Shown here in pieces: positions 1 through 5,231 of a stretch of 7,206 nucleotides of DNA; the first letter of the stretch is position 1; the number at the start of each line of letters is the position of its first letter. Below the pieces are notes generated by a model. The model was not told where the DNA came from and did no database searches. It saw only the letters and a program-made list of their open reading frames with translations. Where the stretch lies: assembly GCA_020852775.1 (NCBI GenBank), contig JADZAD010000312.1:1-7206 (forward strand), given 5' to 3'. A program made the translations under genes and the position numbers. This DNA is from Anaerolineae bacterium. GTDB lineage: Bacteria > Chloroflexota > Anaerolineae > Aggregatilineales > UBA3940.

Positions 1-491
1 ATCGGGTGGTCGGCCGAGCCGCAGTCGACGCCTATCCACTTGATCTTCTTCTTGAGCGCCCACTCGGCAAACTCCTTGGTCGGTCCGGGGTGCTTGACCA
101 TGTAGCGGATCTCGTCGGCCTCGGGCTCGTTCCAGCCGTACCTGTGGTAGCCGGTGTTGATTATCAGGATGTCGCCCTCGCGGATGTCCGCGCGGGCCTC
201 GAGGTCCTTGGACGTGTAGATGCCGTAGTCCTCGGCTATGTCCTTGATGTCGACCACGACGCCGGGGCCCACCAGGAAGTCCTTCAGCGGCAGGCTGGCG
301 ATGTCCTGGCCGTAGCCGCAGAAGTGGATGGGTCCGTCGAGGTGGGTGCCCACGTGGTTGGAGTGGGTCACCAGCTGGCCGTTGGCGCCGTTGGGGGCCA
401 GGCGCTTGAAGTACTTCACCTGCAGCGGCTCATAGGTGGGCCACGGCGGCGTGCCGATGCCAAGCGGAATGGTGAGGTCAAGGAATTTCAT
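1..491 (-). CDS. Cyclase family / kynurenine formamidase-like metal-dependent hydrolase (C-terminus outside window)
   Basis: The first 163 residues are present; the gene runs off the left edge. The protein begins MKFLDLTIPLG and carries the cyclase-family (PF04199-type) metal motif HVGTHLDGPIHF at residues 46-57, with His46, His50, Asp52 and His56 as the expected metal ligands. A second conserved-looking segment, IGVDCGSADHP, lies at residues 153-163. Known members hydrolyse amide or lactam bonds (N-formylkynurenine, isatin) or act in polyketide cyclisation; the substrate here cannot be read from the sequence. There is no signal peptide, so it is probably cytoplasmic. The ATG at 491 is preceded by AGGAGAG with suitable spacing. 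It lies 61 nt after the molybdenum hydroxylase large-subunit stop on the same strand, so it is probably in the same operon. Third codon positions are almost all G or C, yet ATA is used three times, so its codon use may differ from the upstream genes. The family call is firm; the specific function is open. Confidence 0.88.
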   Translation of the reverse strand, partial: MKFLDLTIPLGIGTPPWPTYEPLQVKYFKRLAPNGANGQLVTHSNHVGTHLDGPIHFCGYGQDIASLPLKDFLVGPGVVVDIKDIAEDYGIYTSKDLEARADIREGDILIINTGYHRYGWNEPEADEIRYMVKHPGPTKEFAEWALKKKIKWIGVDCGSADHP

Positions 492-496
492 AGCTT

Positions 497-547
497 TCTC
501 TCCTGAGAGGTGACCTGACTCACCAGAATACGATGTTCATCTGAACA
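497..547. repeat. Cluster of three short dyads between large-subunit and cyclase genes
   Basis: The gap between the large subunit and the cyclase gene holds three inverted repeats: CTCTC-CT-GAGAG at 498-509, GGTGA-N6-TCACC at 509/510-524, and TGTTCA-TC-TGAACA at 534-547. The first covers the Shine-Dalgarno sequence of the cyclase gene. The third is a 14-bp palindrome of the size of a repressor half-site pair. No U-run follows, so none is a convincing terminator. They may tune cyclase expression relative to the hydroxylase, or be chance dyads in GC-rich DNA. Confidence 0.3.
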
Positions 548-552
548 CAGCT

Positions 553-2907
553 TCACTGCACGATCCCGGCGTCGAGCATGGCAAGGTAGACCTTCTCCGC
601 CGTGAAGGGAGGCCCATCGAGGCGGATGCCGACCGCGTCATAGATCGCGTTGGCGATCGCCGCGATGGTCGGCACCATCGAGTGCTCGCCGATCCCGCGC
701 GCGCCCCATGGCCCGTCCTCCTGTGGTACTTCTATAATGAAGGTCTGCAGCTCCTGCGGGGCATCCGCGGAGGTGGCGATGCGGTAATCGACGAAGCTGG
801 GGTTCCGCACGACGCCATCCCGCAGTTGCAGGCTTTCAAACAGCGCCGAGCTCATGCCCTGCACGAACCCACCCTCCATCTGTGCCCGTACCAGTTCCGG
901 GTTGATAGCCCTGCCGACGTCAAAGGCGGAGGCGCCTCGCAGGACATCAATGCGGCCTGTCTCCAGGTCTACCTCGATCTCGACGGCCTGCGCCCCGGTG
1001 GTGTAGTGCACCACGGCGCGTGCTCCCTGCCCGGTTTCCGGGTCAAGCCCGGTCACGTAGGTGGGCATGAAGCTGCCCCGCCCGACGATCGGGCCGCCGC
1101 GCCAGCCCTGGTCATCCGGTTTAGGCATGCCATAGATCACGAGGCTCTTGAGGGCGATTTCGCGCTCACTGCGGAATGAAACCACCACGCCATTGACGAT
1201 ATCCAGGTCATCGGGAGACTCTTCCCACGCCTCCGCGACGATGTCCAGTATCTGGCGGCGCGCATCGCTGGCCGCGTTGACGACCGCGTTCCCCAGGCTC
1301 CACGTCAGGCGGCTGGCGACCGTCTGCCATTCATACGGGCTGTAGCGCGTATCCACCGGGGTGGCGATCCGTACCGACTCATAGGGCACGCCGAGGGCCC
1401 CGGCGGCCATCTGTGCGGCCACGGTGAAGACCCCCTGCCCGAGGTCCTGCCCGCCGATTCCTACGTTCACCATACCATCTTCGGAGAGCTCCACCCAGGC
1501 GCTCGACCCGGCGTTAGGTGGCATGGCCGGGGCCTTCCACATCAGGGCAAGCCCCTTGCCGCGCCGCTTGTTCGGGGCGCTTGGCGGGTCCTTCCGGCCC
1601 CACTCGATCGCCTCTGCGGCCTTCTCGATGCACTGCGGCAGGCCGGTGGGGTGCATCTGGCTGCCGGTTACGAGGATGCTGCCGGTCTTCAGGCAGTTGA
1701 TCCGGCGGAACTCGACCGCATCCATCCCGATCTGCTGTGCCAGTTCATCAATACACTGCTCCAGCCCGGCATGCATCTCCGGCATGCCGAAGCCGCGCAT
1801 CGGCCCGCCGACCGGGTGGTTGGTATAGACACAGTAGGCGTCCGCCTTGACGTTTGGCACTTCATAGGGGCCGCTGCTGCTGTAGCCTGACGCGCGCGTG
1901 ATGTTGACCCCATATTCCGTATACGCTCCACCATCCCAGTAGAAGCGGTTCTCCATCGCGAGGAGATGCCCGTCGCTGTCACAGCCCATCTTGAAATAGG
2001 CCACCAGCCCCTGCCGGACGAACGTCGTGACGAACTCCTCCTCGCGGGTGGCGAGCAGTTTGACCGGACGCCCCTTCACCTTTGAGGCGATCGCCACGGC
2101 CAGCGACTCCATGCTGACGCCTGCCTTGCCGCCGAACCCTCCGCCCACGAAGGGCGCGATCACACGCATCCGGCTCTGGGGGATGCCCATCGCCTGCGCG
2201 ATCAGGTTGCGCTGTGCGAACGGAGACTGCGAGCTGCACCACAGGGTAATTTCCCCCGTCACATCCACTTGTGCGGCAGCAACGTGAGGTTCGATGGGCA
2301 CGTGCTGGATGTGCGGGACGTGGTACCGGCGCTCGATCACCGCGGCACACTCATCCCAGGCGCTGTCGGCGTCACCCTTGCGGATGCGGAAGTGGTTGGA
2401 GATGTTCGTTCCCGCCTGGGGGAAGATGAAATTGGCCGCCGCGTACTGGCCGAGTTCGGGATGGAGCAGGGGGGAGGAGTCGCTGGCCCCGGATTCCGGG
2501 TCGAACACCGGCTCAAGGTCCTCGTACTCCACCTCAATCAGATCGAGCGCCTTCTCCGCGATCTCCTCGCTGGTAGCAGCTACCCCGGCGATCGGATCAC
2601 CGACGTAGCGCACCCGGTCGCGGCAGAAGATATGGCGATCCTGCAGATACAACCCGATGTAGCCGGGGAAGTCCTCCCCGGTGACGACGGCCTTGACGCC
2701 GGGCAGGGCGCGGGCCTTGTTGACGTCCAGCCGCCGGATCAGGGCATGAGGGCGCGAACTGCGCTTGATACGCGCATATAACAGCGCGTTTCCGTGGGGG
2801 ATGTCATCGGCGAAGACTGCGCTGCCGGTTACCTTCTGGCGGGCGTCGATGCGGGGTTTGCTCTCCCCGACCGGGCTGGGGATGTTCTGCGCCTGGGCCT
2901 CTGCCAT
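553..2907 (-). CDS. Molybdenum hydroxylase large subunit (xanthine dehydrogenase / aldehyde oxidase family, molybdopterin-binding)
   Basis: This 784-residue protein is the catalytic subunit, of usual length for a separate Mo subunit. Residues about 18-130 form the a/b hammerhead domain (YVGDPIAGVAA at 101-111); the rest is the two-part molybdopterin-binding region. Visible motifs are PFVGGGFGGK (252-261), GGPMRGFGMPE (367-377), GGQDLGQGVFT (485-495), QMEGGFVQGMS (676-686) and ARGIGEHSMVP (736-746). Glu741 matches the catalytic glutamate (bovine XDH Glu1261), and Phe373 matches the substrate-stacking Phe914. The residue after GGK is Ala262, where xanthine dehydrogenases have Glu802, so xanthine is not the assured substrate. 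There is no AYRCSFR loop, so it is not a form I CO dehydrogenase. I chose ATG 2907 because AAGGAG precedes it by 9 nt; a TTG at 2949, overlapping the previous stop, would add 14 atypical residues. It follows the 2Fe-2S gene by 38 nt. Confidence 0.95.
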   Translation of the reverse strand: MAEAQAQNIPSPVGESKPRIDARQKVTGSAVFADDIPHGNALLYARIKRSSRPHALIRRLDVNKARALPGVKAVVTGEDFPGYIGLYLQDRHIFCRDRVRYVGDPIAGVAATSEEIAEKALDLIEVEYEDLEPVFDPESGASDSSPLLHPELGQYAAANFIFPQAGTNISNHFRIRKGDADSAWDECAAVIERRYHVPHIQHVPIEPHVAAAQVDVTGEITLWCSSQSPFAQRNLIAQAMGIPQSRMRVIAPFVGGGFGGKAGVSMESLAVAIASKVKGRPVKLLATREEEFVTTFVRQGLVAYFKMGCDSDGHLLAMENRFYWDGGAYTEYGVNITRASGYSSSGPYEVPNVKADAYCVYTNHPVGGPMRGFGMPEMHAGLEQCIDELAQQIGMDAVEFRRINCLKTGSILVTGSQMHPTGLPQCIEKAAEAIEWGRKDPPSAPNKRRGKGLALMWKAPAMPPNAGSSAWVELSEDGMVNVGIGGQDLGQGVFTVAAQMAAGALGVPYESVRIATPVDTRYSPYEWQTVASRLTWSLGNAVVNAASDARRQILDIVAEAWEESPDDLDIVNGVVVSFRSEREIALKSLVIYGMPKPDDQGWRGGPIVGRGSFMPTYVTGLDPETGQGARAVVHYTTGAQAVEIEVDLETGRIDVLRGASAFDVGRAINPELVRAQMEGGFVQGMSSALFESLQLRDGVVRNPSFVDYRIATSADAPQELQTFIIEVPQEDGPWGARGIGEHSMVPTIAAIANAIYDAVGIRLDGPPFTAEKVYLAMLDAGIVQ

Positions 2908-2945
2908 GAGCTGTCTCCTTCCGGGAATCCGGCTTAACTGCCGGG

Positions 2946-3413
2946 TCAATAAGTCTGCGCGGCCAGCCTGACGGCCTCAATGATGCGCAGGTAGCCGGTG
3001 CAGCGGCACAGATTGCCGACCAGCGCCTCGCGGATGTCTTCCTCGCTCGGTTCGGGATTGCGATCCAGCAGGGCGCGGGATGAGATCAGGATGCCGGGCG
3101 TACAGAAGCCGCACTGCACCCCACCCGCATCGATGATCGCCTGCTGCACCGGGTCCAGCCGAGAATCCTGCGCCAGCCCTTCCACCGTGACGATCTGTGC
3201 GCCGTCACATTCGACAGCCAGCACCATGCAGCTGTTCACCGGCTCTCCGTTCAGCAGCACGGTACAGGCGCCGCACTCGCCAGCAGCGCAGCCGTTCTTC
3301 GTGCCCGTCAGTGCAAGGCTCTCGCGCAGCAGCCGCAGGAGCGTCATGCTGGGTGGGATTGCGATCTGCCGGGGTTCTCCGTTAACTGTGACCTCAATTG
3401 AATGAACTACCAT
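2946..3413 (-). CDS. Molybdenum hydroxylase small subunit, two [2Fe-2S] clusters
   Basis: This 155-residue protein is the electron-transfer subunit, of standard length for the CoxS/XdhC-type family. The N-terminal plant-ferredoxin-like domain binds one cluster through Cys42, Cys47, Cys50 (NGCAAGECGAC) and Cys62. The C-terminal four-helix domain binds the second through Cys101 and Cys104 (CGFCTPG) and Cys136 and Cys138 (GNLCRCTGY). All eight ligands are present. It carries electrons from the Mo centre in the large subunit to FAD in the medium subunit. The start is ATG 3413 (MVVHSIEVTVNG), with GGAGG 4 nt upstream. The open frame extends to 3752, but those extra 113 residues lie inside the FAD gene in another frame and do not look like protein. 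It sits 58 nt after the FAD-subunit stop and 38 nt before the large-subunit start, which fits cotranscription. Confidence 0.96.
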   Translation of the reverse strand: MVVHSIEVTVNGEPRQIAIPPSMTLLRLLRESLALTGTKNGCAAGECGACTVLLNGEPVNSCMVLAVECDGAQIVTVEGLAQDSRLDPVQQAIIDAGGVQCGFCTPGILISSRALLDRNPEPSEEDIREALVGNLCRCTGYLRIIEAVRLAAQTY

Positions 3414-3471
3414 GTCGCCTCCGATGAACGAGCAGCATCCGACACGCTGCGGCGGGGGGAATCGGTCGCTG

Positions 3472-4380
3472 TTACGCGGCGGGTTGAGCGGCCAGTGTCT
3501 TCCAGATGGTAAGCAGGGCCCTCTCGGAGAGGTTCCGTACCATCTGTTTCCGATACCTCGCCCCACCGCGCACATCGTCGATCGGCGTGCAGGCTTCAGC
3601 GGCCAGGCAGGCCGCCTGGTGAATAGTCTCCGTGGAGAGAGCGTTGCCGGCAAGATACGCTTCCGCCGCCGCGGGCACGAATGGAACCGGGGCGACGGAG
3701 GCCAGTGCCAGCCGGAAGCGATAGCCCGATGGGCAGGCGGCGTCCGGGCCACCGAGCGCCGTCACCCCGACGATCGAGAGATCACTCAGGCGGTTACGCC
3801 CCAGCTTGAGATACACCCCCGTGCAGCCTGCCGGCGGCAGGGGGAACTGGATGGCCGTCACGATGTCACCGGGCTTCAGGACAGTCCTGCCGGGGCCGAG
3901 GAAGAACGACGACAGCGGTTCCTCACGCGGGCCGCTCACTCCGTGGATGTGGAGGTGGGCATCAAAGGCCAGGCAGGCACCGATAGTATCGCCAGCGGGG
4001 GAGGCGTTGCAGAGGTTGCCGACGATGGTGGCGCGGGTACGCAACTGATAGCTGGCAACCGTGCGGCAAGCCTGTGCCAGCAGGGGGTAGTGCGCCTGTA
4101 CGTCTGGTGACGCGATCACCCGGTTCATGTTGACCGCCGCACCGATAATGAGGCCTGAACGCGGGTCGAAGTGCAGGTCGCCGGTGCCGTCGAGATGCTT
4201 GACGTCCACGAGAAAGCGCGGCGCGAGGGCTCCGTCCCGCATCCGGACAAAAACGTCCGTTCCACCCAGAAACGGACGCGCTTCAGTCGCATGGTTGGCC
4301 AGGAATTCGCTGGCTTCACTCAGAGTTGCTGGCCGGATGTACTCAAACTCAGGCAGTGACGGATGTGTATCGATAGCCAC
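3472..4380 (-). CDS. Molybdenum hydroxylase medium subunit, FAD-binding (CoxM/XdhB-like)
   Basis: This 302-residue protein is the flavin subunit that takes electrons from the 2Fe-2S clusters and passes them to an external acceptor. The N-terminal FAD-binding domain of the PCMH/molybdopterin-dehydrogenase type shows PFLGGTDVFVRMRDG at 36-50 and TIVGNLCNASPAGD at 118-131, both FAD pyrophosphate/isoalloxazine-contacting motifs in the family. The C-terminal CO_deh_flav_C-type domain covers about 184-295 and ends with the family signature DDVRGGARYRKQMV (268-281). I chose GTG 4380 because GGAAGGA lies about 8 nt upstream and the family fold begins at EFEYIRPATL. The frame stays open to 4551, and an in-frame ATG occurs near 4446, but neither has comparable support. 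It is the first gene after the promoter-like element at 4465-4493 and the first of the three hydroxylase genes. Confidence 0.94.
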   Translation of the reverse strand: MAIDTHPSLPEFEYIRPATLSEASEFLANHATEARPFLGGTDVFVRMRDGALAPRFLVDVKHLDGTGDLHFDPRSGLIIGAAVNMNRVIASPDVQAHYPLLAQACRTVASYQLRTRATIVGNLCNASPAGDTIGACLAFDAHLHIHGVSGPREEPLSSFFLGPGRTVLKPGDIVTAIQFPLPPAGCTGVYLKLGRNRLSDLSIVGVTALGGPDAACPSGYRFRLALASVAPVPFVPAAAEAYLAGNALSTETIHQAACLAAEACTPIDDVRGGARYRKQMVRNLSERALLTIWKTLAAQPAA

Positions 4381-4452
4381 AGTGCTTTCCTTCCGGGATG
4401 GCAGATGACCCAGAGATGGAGGATTCGCAGCACGAGAACATATCATGACGAC

Positions 4453-4470
4453 TACAATGTGATCATTGTA
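4453..4470. promoter_or_regulatory. 18-bp palindrome, candidate operator of the hydroxylase operon
   Basis: TACAATG-TGAT-CATTGTA is a perfect 7-4-7 inverted repeat in the 142-nt gap upstream of the FAD-subunit gene. It overlaps the proposed minus-strand -10 hexamer, which is where a repressor would block RNA polymerase. Its size suits a dimeric winged-helix regulator, but no regulator gene lies in the window and the family cannot be assigned. Confidence 0.5.
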
Positions 4471-4493
4471 TAACGCTGCCAGCCTCCATACAA
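4465..4493 (-). promoter_or_regulatory. Candidate promoter of the molybdenum hydroxylase operon
   Basis: Read on the minus strand, TTGTAT (4493-4488) is followed after exactly 17 nt by TACAAT (4470-4465). TACAAT matches the -10 consensus at five of six positions; the -35 matches only its first three. Transcription would start near 4458, giving a leader of roughly 78 nt before GTG 4380. The spacing and position are good, the -35 is weak, and the overlapping palindrome supports a regulated promoter. Confidence 0.45.
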
Positions 4494-4522
4494 AACAGTT
4501 CCCCGGAAGCCCTGCATGCGGG

Positions 4523-4840
4523 TCAGGCGGGAGGCCCAACCCGGTAGCCAAGCGCCTCCAGCGCCTTCACCAGCGCGCTGTAGTCGGGCGTCCAGAATAC
4601 CACGAAGGGAGGGTAGCCGGGCACGTTGTGCCGGATACGCAACCCCTGAAAGAGAAGGCCCCGGTGGGGGCTGAGCAGCGTGATAGTGTATCGAGGAAAC
4701 AGATACGACTTCCCGAAAACCTGTACGCTGATCGTGTCGGGTGTCGCAGCCAGCGTGGCGAATGGCAGTGTAGCGTTGCCGGCGAACCATTCACTGGCCC
4801 CTATCCGCGCACCTCCCGTCTGCCTGAATTCCTCAGACAT
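4523..4840 (-). CDS. Small conserved-looking hypothetical protein, 105 residues
   Basis: I do not recognise a named family with certainty. The protein begins MSEEFRQTGGARIGASEW and is soluble, with no signal peptide or membrane segment. The middle alternates short hydrophobic strands (NATLPFATLAATPDTISVQV, YTITLLSP, GLRIRHN), and the end, PFVVFWTPDYSALVKALEAL, reads as a strand followed by an amphipathic helix. This strand-rich layout with one C-terminal helix resembles bacterial PH-like domains, which is only a structural guess. The gene is supported by an excellent GGAGG ribosome binding site 6 nt before ATG 4840 and a promoter-like element upstream. It precedes the hydroxylase genes on the same strand by 142 nt and could be read through into them. 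Other frames here give basic, unprotein-like sequences. A role in the hydroxylase pathway is not shown. Confidence 0.75.
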   Translation of the reverse strand: MSEEFRQTGGARIGASEWFAGNATLPFATLAATPDTISVQVFGKSYLFPRYTITLLSPHRGLLFQGLRIRHNVPGYPPFVVFWTPDYSALVKALEALGYRVGPPA

Positions 4841-4883
4841 CTGTCCCTCCTGTCCGGACCTATTCTATTGTGCTCTGTTATCT

Positions 4884-4912
4884 ATCGTAGGATTGAACAG
4901 GGTGTAGAGCAA
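4884..4912 (-). promoter_or_regulatory. Candidate promoter of the 105-residue protein gene
   Basis: On the minus strand, TTGCTC (4912-4907) and TACGAT (4889-4884) are 17 nt apart. Matches to consensus are three of six and four of six. Transcription would start near 4877, about 36 nt before the ATG at 4840, and the strong GGAGG lies in that leader. The position is convincing; the hexamers are moderate. Confidence 0.4.
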
Positions 4913-4915
4913 GGG

Positions 4916-4931
4916 CTGCATGACCATGCAG
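4916..4931. promoter_or_regulatory. 16-bp palindrome, candidate operator
   Basis: CTGCATG-AC-CATGCAG is a perfect 7-2-7 inverted repeat ending 4 nt before the -35 hexamer of the minus-strand promoter at 4884-4912. It could be the binding site of a dimeric regulator acting on the 105-residue protein gene or on plus-strand transcription. Its two-base centre makes an RNA hairpin role less likely. Confidence 0.4.
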
Positions 4932-5066
4932 ATTCTAAGGAGACTAAATGAAGACGCACTCTGTAGCTTTGGCGCTGCGGTGATCCGCAAGACGCTGACC
5001 GAACCGTTCAAGAAGAAGCTGGAGGCACCCCCGGACGGTAGAGATGATCGCCGCTCACGTCTATAG
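4920..5066 (+). CDS. Doubtful 48-residue open frame, possibly a remnant
   Basis: The frame encodes MTMQILRRLNEDALCSFG and ends KKKLEAPPDGRDDRRSRL. A run of ordinary codons in the middle (AVIRKTLTEPFKKKLEAP) reads like protein, but I recognise no family. Only a weak AAGGG precedes the first ATG. A much better ribosome binding site, AAGGAG with a 5-nt spacer, lies inside it before ATG 4948 in another frame. That second frame stops after 11 codons. The mix of a good ribosome binding site on one frame and protein-like sequence on the other could mean a small frameshifted gene, a leader peptide, or nothing. Confidence 0.2.
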   Translation: MTMQILRRLNEDALCSFGAAVIRKTLTEPFKKKLEAPPDGRDDRRSRL

Positions 5067-5171
5067 CGGACACACGAGCGTGGGGCCACTAGAGGTCGGG
5101 TGTGTTTCGAGCGCCGAACGCAGACTATCGAGCGGCTTACCTCTCTACTATACTGGTCTTCAGGGCATCAG

Positions 5172-5219
5172 GTCTGCAGCATAACCTTGTCACAACGTTC
5201 AGACAGGCTGCACAGACAG
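5172..5219 (+). repeat. Short repeats in the leader before the glycosyltransferase gene
   Basis: The heptamer CAGACAG occurs twice, at 5200-5206 and 5213-5219, just before the GGAG ribosome binding site. GTCTGCAGC at 5172-5180 can pair with GCTGCACAGAC at 5207-5217, apart from a 2-nt bulge. This could be a leader structure or a pair of binding half-sites. The loop would be about 26 nt, so stability is doubtful. Confidence 0.25.
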
Positions 5220-5231
5220 ACGGAGCTGCGG

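Larger units (their letters stand above)
4841..5231. other. 391-bp divergent regulatory stretch with no confident gene
   Basis: The stretch separates the minus-strand block from the plus-strand block. It contains the promoter-like element of the 105-residue protein, a 16-bp palindrome, a doubtful 48-codon frame, and the leader of the glycosyltransferase gene. A possible plus-strand -10 hexamer TATACT lies at 5149-5154 (five of six matches), but no good -35 is placed before it. No tRNA fold, transposase trace or rho-independent terminator is apparent. Confidence 0.6.

Noticed and set aside
6..506. 166-codon plus-strand open frame opposite the cyclase gene
   Set aside because: It is the mirror of a GC-rich gene with G/C third positions. 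The opposite strand carries the HxGTHxDxPxH motif and a good ribosome binding site.
534..560. SOS (LexA) box suggested by GAAC/GTTC elements near 535-552
   Set aside because: The elements do not form a standard LexA dyad with the right spacing, and the adjacent gene is metabolic.
2269..2781. 170-codon plus-strand open frame opposite the large subunit
   Set aside because: It is an antisense shadow; the minus strand carries the hammerhead-domain sequence of the hydroxylase.
553..2907. Form I CO dehydrogenase (CoxL) identity
   Set aside because: The diagnostic AYRCSFR loop is absent; the corresponding segment is GGPMRGFG, as in the xanthine dehydrogenase-like branch.
2908..2949. TTG start for the large subunit overlapping the small-subunit stop
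   Set aside because: Translational coupling is possible, but the added 14 residues are basic and atypical, and AAGGAG clearly serves ATG 2907.
3414..3752. 113-residue N-terminal extension of the 2Fe-2S subunit
   Set aside because: It overlaps the FAD gene in another frame, is Arg/Pro/Ser-rich, and the family starts at MVVHSIEVTVNG, where a GGAGG site is present.
3412..4110. 232-codon plus-strand open frame opposite the FAD subunit
   Set aside because: It reads as low-complexity Arg/Gly-rich sequence without motifs, while the minus strand encodes a clear FAD subunit across the same bases.
4865..5089. 74-codon minus-strand open frame in the divergent stretch
   Set aside because: It begins with GTG without a ribosome binding site, has no recognisable motif, and overlaps the promoter-like element of the 105-residue gene.
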